Assembly (NCBI GenBank): GCA_031263875.1
Contig: JAISEX010000168.1
Span: forward strand, 1-5,173
Reading direction: 5' to 3'
Source of the DNA: Eubacteriales Family XIII. Incertae Sedis bacterium
GTDB taxonomy: Bacteria; Bacillota; Clostridia; Peptostreptococcales; Anaerovoracaceae
Length of the DNA stretch: 5,173 nucleotides
Numbering within the stretch: position 1 is the stretch's first letter; every line of letters begins with the position of its first letter. The position numbers and the translations under genes were made by a program. Shown here one piece after another: positions 1 through 4,626 of the stretch. The notes under the pieces were generated by a model. It had not been told where the DNA came from and ran no database searches. It saw nothing but the letters and a program-made list of their open reading frames with translations.

Positions 1-28
1 CTACGGCGTCCCCGTTTCTCACACAAGC

Positions 29-43
29 AAAAACCCGCGCGGG
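29..43 (-). terminator. Weak secondary terminator candidate
   Basis: Read on the minus strand, the self-complementary CCCGCGCGGG (34-43) is followed directly by five T (29-33). The hairpin can form only about three GC pairs around a GCGC loop, so it is weak. It would back up the better terminator at 101-131. Confidence 0.2.
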
Positions 44-100
44 CAGGGACACAACATGCGCATCATTCCCCGGCCGCCTCCGCCACACACTTCCCCCATG

Positions 101-131
101 TAAAACGGGAGCGCCGCTACAGCCCTCCCGT
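101..131 (-). terminator. Intrinsic terminator after the ispH-S1 gene
   Basis: On the minus strand the arms ACGGGAG (131-125) and CTCCCGT (111-105) pair perfectly over 7 bp around a 13-base loop, and are followed by TTTTA (105-101). It lies about 25 bases past the TAG/TAA-region end of the fusion gene, where a rho-independent terminator is expected. The U tract is short (four T), so efficiency may be modest. Confidence 0.55.
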
Positions 132-156
132 CATTATCTTTTCTTACCGCGAAAGA

Positions 157-2358
157 CTACTCGTCGTCTTCGTCGTCATCCTCGGTTTCGTCCGCGCCGG
201 CAGCTTCCTCGGGTTCGGCATCCTCCGCCGCGTCCTCAGCCTGCTCGAACACCTCCGCCGCTTCCTCCGCGCTTTCTTCCGGCTCCGCGTCGGGATCCGG
301 CATCTCAAGCTCGGCTTCGACACGCTCTGCCTCGGCCTGCTCAAATACTTCCGCGGCTTCCTCAGCGCGTTCCTCCGGTTCCGCGTCGGCATCCGGCATC
401 TCGTACTCGAGATCCTTGTCCAGCGTTTCCCTGATGCTCAGGCTGATGCGGCGCCGGTCCTTATCGATCTCAAGGATTTTCGCTGTGATATTCTGGCCGA
501 CGGTTATCTCGTCCGTGATATTGTTGACCCGCTTATGCGCGATCTCGGAAATATGCACGAGGCCGTCAAGTCCGGGCTCAAGCTCCACGAACACGCCGTA
601 ATCTTTGATCTGCACCGCCCTGCCCTGAATGATCTGGCCGACGGTGAACTTCTCGTTGATGATGGACCACGGTTCCGGCAGATTCTGCTTGTAGCCGAGC
701 GAAATCTTTTCCTTCTCCTTGTTCATCGAAAGGACCTTGACCTTGATCTCCTGATCGAGCGCAAGCATCTCGCTCGGGTGGCGGAGCTTGCCCCACGATA
801 TCTCGGAGATATGCAGGAGCCCGTCGATGCCGCCGATATCGACGAAAGCGCCGTACTCCGTAAAGCGCATGACCTTACCTTCAATAATGTCGCCGACGTT
901 GATCGTATCCCATATCTCCATCATACGCTTCTGGCGTTCCTCGTTGAGAACGGCCTTGTGCGAGAAGACGACCTTGTTGCGCTTTTGGTCGACGCGCATC
1001 ACCTTGACGGGCAAAGTCTTGCCGACGTAATCGGCCGCCGTTTCGATGTACCGGTCGGATATCTGCGACATCGGAATAAATCCGGTGATCTCGCCCATCG
1101 CCGCGATAACGCCGCCGTTGACTTCCTTCACCACGCCCACTTCGAGATTCGTGCGGTCCTCGAGCGCCTTGTTGATGTCTTCCCAATGCTCGCTGATAAT
1201 GACGCGTTTTTTCGAAAGTAGGATATTACCATCGCCGTCATCGGTTTTAAGAACCTTTGCCTGGACCTCGTCCCCTTCTTTAAACACATCAAGAAGAGTC
1301 TGCTCCGGCTCGAGAGTCACCTCGCTGCGCGGAATCACGCCGTCCTTTTTGCAGCCGATGTTTACGATAACGTCCTGGTCGGTAACTTGGATCACCTCCC
1401 CCGTAACGATATCGCCATTCCTCGGGAGCTTCAGAGCTTTGTCGATCTCCTCCATGAATTCGAACATCGGGTTGTTCTCATTGCCTTCATTGTTAAACTG
1501 CTTCATCCTGGTAATAACCTCCTTAATTATGCCGGCGGGCGTAGATGCACCCGCAGTAATCCCTATTTTATTACAATTACATAATTCATGCAACGTCAAA
1601 TCGTTGATATCATCGACAAAAAACGTATTTTTGCACCTTTTTTTTGCGATTTCATACAATTTTCTTGAATTTGAGCTGTTTACGTCGCCGATTACGAGCA
1701 TAACGTCAACTCGCTCCGCAAGCTCACGCGCCGCCGATTGTCTATTTTTCGTCGCGCTGCATATCGTATTATGCACCGAAACGTGAGGGATCGTTGACAG
1801 GATTTTTATGATTGCCGCGAAAAGTTCCGTGTCGAATGTCGTCTGCGACACGACGGTCGTTCGCGTAAAATTTTCCGGCGACCGCACGGCCGTTTCCGCA
1901 AACGCTTTCGCGCCGTCCGCCGTTTCGATAATAACAGCGCTGCCGGCGCACCAGCCGCCGATGCCCGTCACTTCCGGATGATCCGGATTGCCGACGATAA
2001 CGATACGATCCCCCGCCGCATAAGAACTCTCGACAACACGCTGAATTTTCCTGACTTTCGGGCAGGTCGTATCTATCACCTGAATATTTTTTTCCGCCGC
2101 CTGTTCAAAAAAAGACTTCCCCTCTCCGTGTGAGCGCACGACGGCAAACGCGCCGAAGGGAAGCTGCTCTATATCGTCCACAGAAATAAGACCCTTGCTC
2201 TCCAGTTCCGCGGTGACCGCGCGGTTATGGATGATCGGGCCGACCGAATAGACGGGCGCCCCCGCGCACCGCCCTTCGGAAACCGCCGCCGAAGCGGTTT
2301 CAACGGCATTCCTCACGCCGAAACAAAAGCCGAGATGTCTTGCTGTCAGTATCTCCAA
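157..2358 (-). CDS. ispH: IspH-S1 fusion: 4-hydroxy-3-methylbut-2-enyl diphosphate reductase / ribosomal protein S1
   Basis: A 733-residue fusion. Residues 1 to about 285 are IspH, the cytosolic [4Fe-4S] enzyme that converts HMBPP to IPP and DMAPP at the end of the MEP pathway. The three cluster cysteines are present at C12 (GFCFGV), C99 (DTTCPKV) and C200 (NTICSAT). Also visible are H44-N45, H77 (RSHG), H127-P-E129, SQTT at 171-174 and SSNS at 228-231. Four S1 RNA-binding domains follow at about 315-385, 403-468, 487-557 and 573-643; the last two carry the classic YGAFV/YGVFV and DGLLHISEI/DGLVHISEI signatures. The tail (651-733) is about half Asp/Glu with an internal repeat. Such fusions are known in Clostridia; four S1 domains is fewer than the six of E. 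coli S1. The start is TTG: it gives the family N-terminus MEI, no ATG or GTG lies between it and the in-frame stop at 2398-2400, and no clear Shine-Dalgarno precedes it. Translation may be coupled to the small gene ending 8 bases upstream. Confidence 0.95.
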   Translation of the reverse strand: MEILTARHLGFCFGVRNAVETASAAVSEGRCAGAPVYSVGPIIHNRAVTAELESKGLISVDDIEQLPFGAFAVVRSHGEGKSFFEQAAEKNIQVIDTTCPKVRKIQRVVESSYAAGDRIVIVGNPDHPEVTGIGGWCAGSAVIIETADGAKAFAETAVRSPENFTRTTVVSQTTFDTELFAAIIKILSTIPHVSVHNTICSATKNRQSAARELAERVDVMLVIGDVNSSNSRKLYEIAKKRCKNTFFVDDINDLTLHELCNCNKIGITAGASTPAGIIKEVITRMKQFNNEGNENNPMFEFMEEIDKALKLPRNGDIVTGEVIQVTDQDVIVNIGCKKDGVIPRSEVTLEPEQTLLDVFKEGDEVQAKVLKTDDGDGNILLSKKRVIISEHWEDINKALEDRTNLEVGVVKEVNGGVIAAMGEITGFIPMSQISDRYIETAADYVGKTLPVKVMRVDQKRNKVVFSHKAVLNEERQKRMMEIWDTINVGDIIEGKVMRFTEYGAFVDIGGIDGLLHISEISWGKLRHPSEMLALDQEIKVKVLSMNKEKEKISLGYKQNLPEPWSIINEKFTVGQIIQGRAVQIKDYGVFVELEPGLDGLVHISEIAHKRVNNITDEITVGQNITAKILEIDKDRRRISLSIRETLDKDLEYEMPDADAEPEERAEEAAEVFEQAEAERVEAELEMPDPDAEPEESAEEAAEVFEQAEDAAEDAEPEEAAGADETEDDDEDDE
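235..402 (-). repeat. In-frame tandem repeat coding for the acidic S1 tail
   Basis: Two 72-base copies (331-402 and 235-306), 96 bases apart, encode 24-residue units beginning EMPDADAEPEE and EMPDPDAEPEE. The copies differ at 10 bases by my count. Eight differences are synonymous and two change residues (R to S, A to P). The duplication is therefore not recent, and the protein sequence appears to be kept. Confidence 0.85.
1504..1524 (-). promoter_or_regulatory. Internal Shine-Dalgarno and ATG at the IspH/S1 junction
   Basis: Within codons for I-K-E-V-I-T-R-M, the minus strand reads AAGGAGGT (1524-1517), a perfect anti-16S match. Ten bases later comes an in-frame ATG (1506-1504, M285). This is where the IspH domain ends and the linker to S1 begins. 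Initiation here would give a free S1-like protein of about 449 residues. The sequence is certain; use as a start is inference. Confidence 0.4.
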
Positions 2359-2366
2359 AGATTTTG

Positions 2367-2510
2367 CTATTTTACAGTTTTCCTCTCGGCGCGCTGCTCA
2401 CGGGCCACCAAGAGGCTCACCAGCAGCAGTATGCCCGCGAGGAGAAAGCGCCCCACGCGCGATGAAGACTTCCGTTCCTTCACTTCTTCATCAATAAAAC
2501 CGATCTCCAT
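2367..2510 (-). CDS. Small single-pass membrane protein upstream of ispH-S1
   Basis: I do not recognise this short gene. From the ATG at 2510 it encodes 47 residues starting MEIGFIDEEVKERK. A charged N-terminal part is followed by one hydrophobic stretch (FLLAGILLLVSLLVA, about residues 22-36) and a basic tail ending in KTVK. This is the profile of a tiny bitopic membrane protein. An in-frame ATG seven codons upstream (2531) would give 54 residues. I prefer 2510 because AAAAGGA lies about 11 bases ahead of it, whereas the upstream ATG has no Shine-Dalgarno and sits nearly at the predicted transcription start. The stop is only 8 bases before the TTG of ispH, which suggests one transcript and possible translational coupling. 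It could instead be a leader peptide or a chance reading frame; conservation would decide. Confidence 0.5.
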   Translation of the reverse strand: MEIGFIDEEVKERKSSSRVGRFLLAGILLLVSLLVAREQRAERKTVK

Positions 2511-2542
2511 GTTTTCCCGTTTCCTTTTCATCACTACTAAAA

Positions 2543-2548
2543 ATCATA
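2543..2548 (-). promoter_or_regulatory. Candidate -10 box for the small gene and ispH-S1
   Basis: On the minus strand TATGAT (2548-2543) matches five of six positions of the TATAAT consensus, in a locally AT-rich patch (AGTATATATGATTTTTAG) within GC-rich surroundings. No -35 box is recognisable at the usual spacing. A start near 2536 would leave a leader of about 25 bases before the ATG at 2510. Confidence 0.3.
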
Positions 2549-2582
2549 TATACTATTCCGTTTACGGCGCCGCAGCGCGTAC

Positions 2583-2752
2583 CGGTTATCCGCACTGTAA
2601 CCGCGGGCGCATGGGGCACGGGGTGCCCCACCGGGCTATCCGCTGCAATTCCGCTTATGCTCGTCGTCATTGCGGGCTCCGACCCGCAACCCCCTCGATC
2701 GGGGTATCTGCGCAAGCATAGTCCACGGAATTTCCACTGCTATCCCTTGCGC
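2583..2752. repeat. Cluster of four to five inverted repeats
   Basis: Stems seen in order: CGGTTA/TAACCG (2583-2588 with 2598-2603); TGGGGCAC/GTGCCCCA around a GGG loop (2612-2619 with 2623-2630), a perfect 8-bp stem; TTGCGGG/CCCGCAA (2670-2676 with 2683-2689); a short CCCC/GGGG stem (2691-2694 with 2701-2704); and GCGCAAG+ATAG / CTAT+CTTGCGC (2710-2721 with 2740-2752). The density recalls REP/BIME-type clusters. A structured 5' leader of the ispH transcript is the alternative. Confidence 0.6.
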
Positions 2753-2809
2753 GTCGCTTCGCTCACTTCGTTCGCTCCGCTCCCGAGAGCAGCCGAGGAT
2801 ATGAGGTTG

Positions 2810-2872
2810 CGCCACGCCATTACCGTCACGCTGTTACCGTTACCGTTACACCGCCATGCCATTACTGTCACG
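2810..2872. repeat. Imperfect direct repeats flanking a GTTACC tract
   Basis: Two 21-base copies (2810-2830 and 2852-2872) differ at two positions, both C/T. Between them lie three tandem hexamers, GTTACC, GTTACC and GTTACA (2833-2850). The period is 42 bases. They lie just downstream of the extended -10 at 2884-2892 for minus-strand transcription. Confidence 0.7.
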
Positions 2873-2883
2873 TTTCTTCTTAT

Positions 2884-2892
2884 AGTATACCA
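2884..2892 (-). promoter_or_regulatory. Candidate extended -10 promoter reading toward ispH-S1
   Basis: The minus strand reads TGG-TATACT (2892-2884), an extended -10 (TGnTATAAT) with five of six core matches. No -35 hexamer is evident 17 bases upstream. It lies just past the stop of the membrane-protein gene. A transcript starting near 2877 would carry the whole repeat-rich region as a leader of about 370 bases before the small gene. Confidence 0.3.
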
Positions 2893-2909
2893 GCTTAGGG
2901 TAAAGGGCG

Positions 2910-3548
2910 CTATCGCCGGAAATGTTTTTTAAACACCCTGCCGAAAACTTCGGCGACGAGCCACAGCAGATAATCGTAGATAAAAAACATGAGGACCGGC
3001 AGCGCGATGAATCCGGCCGCCCCCACGACGACGTAGTTCGACTGAGTTACGACGCCGTCAGAGCTGAGCAGTTCTCCGATAAAGACAGCGCTCATCAGCG
3101 CGAAAGTGACCGCGAGAAGCGCCGCCGCGCAGAGGATTTTTATGCCGTACGCGGCCGCTATTACGAGCCGCCTGCGCTTCACGACGTACAGTCCCCGCCT
3201 GCCGAACGGACGGATAACGGGATCGTTCGACGCGCCGCTCACGAATTTCGCGGCGAGATTTTCCGCCGCGGGTTTTATCAGCGCAAACGCGCCGAAAAAA
3301 AGAATGTAGACGAGCAGGCTTATCTTATCGGGGACGATGGCGAGGCCGAGGATCGAGCTGCCGGCATACAGCAGAGCCGCGACCGTGCGCGAGAGGTTGA
3401 TAGACGCGAAATAGAGCACGGCGCCCGCCAGCGACCACAGCGTCAACTGGATCGTTTCAAAAAGCGACGCCATATACAGCGCCGCGATAATAAGCGCCAG
3501 CAAAACGCCGGATACCGCAATTTCCAAGGTCGTGAGTTTATGTTTCAT
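2910..3548 (-). CDS. Conserved polytopic membrane protein of unknown function
   Basis: A 212-residue integral membrane protein with about six hydrophobic segments: roughly residues 8-28, 35-50, 54-71, 76-93, 128-156 and 172-195. The middle (about 97-127) is polar and basic, with GRRG and KRRR, and the C-terminus ends KKHFRR; by the positive-inside rule these parts probably face the cytoplasm. The N-terminal half, with ALYMASLF, SSILGLAIVPDK and LVYILFFGAFALIKPAAE, resembles a membrane-protein type common in Firmicutes (small-substrate transporter-like, pattern 'LLLPDK...LLYxLFFGxYPxxK'), but I cannot name the family. ECF S-component-like proteins are one possibility. No catalytic motif is visible. 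The ATG at 3548 is preceded by GGAA about 9 bases upstream. It lies 39 bases after the J-domain gene on the same strand, so the two probably share a transcript. Confidence 0.8.
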   Translation of the reverse strand: MKHKLTTLEIAVSGVLLALIIAALYMASLFETIQLTLWSLAGAVLYFASINLSRTVAALLYAGSSILGLAIVPDKISLLVYILFFGAFALIKPAAENLAAKFVSGASNDPVIRPFGRRGLYVVKRRRLVIAAAYGIKILCAAALLAVTFALMSAVFIGELLSSDGVVTQSNYVVVGAAGFIALPVLMFFIYDYLLWLVAEVFGRVFKKHFRR

Positions 3549-3587
3549 CTTCGTGTTTCCGGAAGTGCCGCGCGAAACGCCCGCGGC

Positions 3588-4190
3588 TCATATGCAATCA
3601 CAGCAGGAATCGAGGCAGCAGTAGCACGACATGCACTGGCACATCTGGCGCTGCGCGTCGTTATACCCGCCCTGATATGAAGTCTGCTGGTAACCGGCGG
3701 TGGAATTCATGATCTGATTGAGCGCGTTCTGGTATTCGTAATTTGCCGGCTCCATGCTGACGGCGGTTTGTATGCTGCCGACCGCCTGATCGTACCAGCC
3801 GCGGCGAAGTTTTATCATGCCGGAGAGGAAATGCCATTCCGCGTCGTGCGCCGGCATGCGCGAAAGCCGCTGCTCCGCGCCCGCGAGGTCGCCGCGGTCG
3901 ATGGAGCGGCGTATCTCGTTGTACTCGGGCGAAGACGTCCGCTGCGCGCGCCCCGCACCGCCGCCGAAACCGTACGAACCGCCGCGTTTGCCCTTCGCGC
4001 CTGAGCCGCTCTTCATCAAAGAATCGTACGCCTCGTTTATCTCCTGCATCTTCTCCTTCGCAAGATCGCCGAGCGGATTATTTTCGTATTGATCGGGGTG
4101 GTATTTTTTCGCGAGGTCGCGGTACGCTTTCTTGATCTCGTCCTCGCTCGCCCCGGGCCGTATTCCTAAAATTTCGTATGGGTCGCCCAT
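3588..4190 (-). CDS. J-domain (DnaJ-like) protein with TPR-like segment and Cys-rich tail
   Basis: A 200-residue type III J protein. Residues 1-62 are a canonical J domain (DPYEILGI, then HPD at 31-33 and INEAYDSL), which in this family stimulates DnaK ATPase. A Gly/Ser/Arg-rich linker follows (about 62-84). Residues about 87-160 read as one to two TPR-type helix pairs, for example [20 protein letters not shown] and the ...MEPANYEY end. A Gln/Tyr/Gly-rich stretch (165-180) leads to a tail with eight cysteines at 184, 186, 189, 191, 192, 196, 197 and 199. The tail is unlike the DnaJ zinc finger (four CxxCxGxG repeats), so this is not the housekeeping dnaJ; a metal site or membrane attachment is possible. 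The ATG at 4190 has a strong Shine-Dalgarno just upstream. Neighbours are the DUF5685-like gene upstream and a membrane protein 39 bases downstream, suggesting one unit. The specific client is unknown. Confidence 0.9.
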   Translation of the reverse strand: MGDPYEILGIRPGASEDEIKKAYRDLAKKYHPDQYENNPLGDLAKEKMQEINEAYDSLMKSGSGAKGKRGGSYGFGGGAGRAQRTSSPEYNEIRRSIDRGDLAGAEQRLSRMPAHDAEWHFLSGMIKLRRGWYDQAVGSIQTAVSMEPANYEYQNALNQIMNSTAGYQQTSYQGGYNDAQRQMCQCMSCYCCLDSCCDCI

Positions 4191-4194
4191 CGCT

Positions 4195-4201
4195 CTCCTT
4201 T
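4195..4201 (-). promoter_or_regulatory. Shine-Dalgarno of the J-domain gene
   Basis: AAAGGAG on the minus strand, 4 bases before the ATG at 4190. It fixes the start and is the clearest ordinary ribosome binding site in the window. Confidence 0.75.
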
Positions 4202-4217
4202 ATCTGTTCTCATTCGC

Positions 4218-4251
4218 ATGCGCCAATCGCATTTAGCTTGGGCGCATTTTT
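4218..4251 (+). repeat. Inverted repeat followed by T tract, terminator-like on the plus strand
   Basis: ATGCGCC (4218-4224) pairs with GGCGCAT (4241-4247), and an AA/TT extension inside is possible. Five T (4247-4251) follow on the plus strand. It has terminator form, but no plus-strand gene ends here. On the minus strand it sits 27-60 bases ahead of the J-domain gene. Confidence 0.45.
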
Positions 4252-4361
4252 GGCTCTCCGCTCCGCTTCGCGCCAAAAACCGGGCTATCCGGGGCTCCGC
4301 GTTCGCTCCGGCCCCGCCGCTTCGCGCCGTGGCTGCTTCGCACCCCTTCTATCCCTTGGCA

Positions 4362-4393
4362 GAGGTACAGGAGCTTCAGCTCCGTCGTACCTC
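4362..4393. repeat. Bulged hairpin with GCTTCAGC tip, copy 1
   Basis: Outer stem GAGGTAC/GTACCTC (4362-4368 with 4387-4393). Inner stem GGAGCT/AGCTCC (4370-4375 with 4378-4383) around a TC tip. A single A is unpaired on the left side and GTC on the right. The layout matches the hairpin at 4413-4465. Confidence 0.65.
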
Positions 4394-4412
4394 GCACATC
4401 GAGGAGCGCAGG

Positions 4413-4465
4413 GCTTCGCTTGTTTTACGCGGCTTCAGCCGCAGTGTAAAACAGGACAGCGAAGC
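4413..4465. repeat. Long bulged hairpin with GCTTCAGC tip, copy 2
   Basis: Three nested stems: GCTTCGCT/AGCGAAGC (4413-4420 with 4458-4465), TGTTTTAC/GTAAAACA (4421-4428 with 4446-4453) and GCGGCT/AGCCGC (4429-4434 with 4437-4442) around a TC tip. AGT and GGAC are unpaired on the right side only. In all 22 base pairs form, the strongest structure in the window. Confidence 0.75.
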
Positions 4466-4549
4466 GAGCAACGCGAGCGGAGGAGTGAGCGTAGCGAACG
4501 TTAGCCCGTGGCGCTCTACCGTGCGCGTCACTCGGCTGCGCCTCGCTCC

Positions 4550-4617
4550 CCGTGTGTCCTCGTGTCCCACAGCCGAAAAACTGAGCGGTAATCAGCAAAC
4601 TTTTGAAGGACACACGG
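4550..4617. repeat. 11-bp perfect inverted repeat with 46-base spacer
   Basis: CCGTGTGTCCT (4550-4560) and AGGACACACGG (4607-4617) are exact reverse complements. One arm lies 10 bases past the stop of the DUF5685-like gene. The arms could close a larger RNA structure at the 3' end of that gene, or mark the edge of a repeat element. Confidence 0.65.
4576..4595 (-). terminator. Weak terminator candidate after the DUF5685-like gene
   Basis: On the minus strand CTGA (4595-4592) pairs with TCAG (4584-4581), and five T (4580-4576) follow. The stem is only 4 bp, so this is weak alone, but it lies inside the 11-bp inverted repeat about 32 bases past the stop codon. Confidence 0.2.
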
Positions 4618-4626
4618 CGCCGGTAT

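Larger units (their letters stand above)
2532..2909. other. Hairpin-rich intergenic region A
   Basis: This 378-base gap holds no convincing gene. It contains four or more adjacent inverted repeats (2583-2752), a run of degenerate 'cgcttcgctcacttcgttcgc' words (about 2754-2782), a pair of imperfect direct repeats with a GTTACC tract (2810-2872) and two possible minus-strand -10 elements. The words CCGGGCTATCCG (2631-2642) and CTATCCCTTG (2740-2749) recur in the same order in the other gap, at 4280 and 4349, so the region probably carries a dispersed repeat family. Confidence 0.6.
4191..4626. other. Hairpin-rich intergenic region B
   Basis: A 436-base gap without a supported gene between the DUF5685-like and J-domain genes. 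It is dominated by inverted repeats and by degenerate words such as GCTTCGC, GAGCGAAGCG and GCGAACG. Besides the stems listed separately, TTTTTGGC/GCCAAAAA (4247-4254 with 4272-4279), CGGGGC/GCCCCG (4290-4295 with 4311-4316) and TCGGCTG/CAGCCGA (4532-4538 with 4570-4576) can pair. It shares CCGGGCTATCCG and CTATCCCTTG with region A. Confidence 0.6.

Noticed and set aside
535..1221. A 228-codon open frame on the plus strand opposite the S1 domains
   Set aside because: It mirrors the strongly supported S1 coding frame. Its His/Asp/Leu-rich translation is the usual antisense shadow of S1 repeats, and no ribosome binding site or family resemblance is seen.
1046..1786. A 246-codon plus-strand open frame across the IspH/S1 junction
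   Set aside because: It is antisense to well-conserved IspH and S1 residues, Ser/Thr/Ile-rich without recognisable domains, and explained by the codon bias of the true gene.
2583..2872. CRISPR array
   Set aside because: The repeats are only two 21-base copies plus a hexamer tract, without several equal repeats separated by unique spacers, and no cas gene is present.
2491..2932. Short open frames on both strands within gap A (2491-2715 minus, 2657-2932 plus)
   Set aside because: They are made of palindromic repeats and degenerate 'cttcgctc' words, with low-complexity translations and no ribosome binding site.
2922..3680. A 252-codon plus-strand open frame opposite the membrane protein
   Set aside because: The translation is rich in Arg, Asp and Glu, as expected when hydrophobic codons are read in antisense. 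The minus-strand membrane protein explains the sequence better.
4190..4240. Sigma-A promoter TTGGCG/GATAAA just upstream of the J-domain gene
   Set aside because: The -10 would overlap the Shine-Dalgarno, so the transcript would start at or after the ribosome binding site; the matches are only four of six each.
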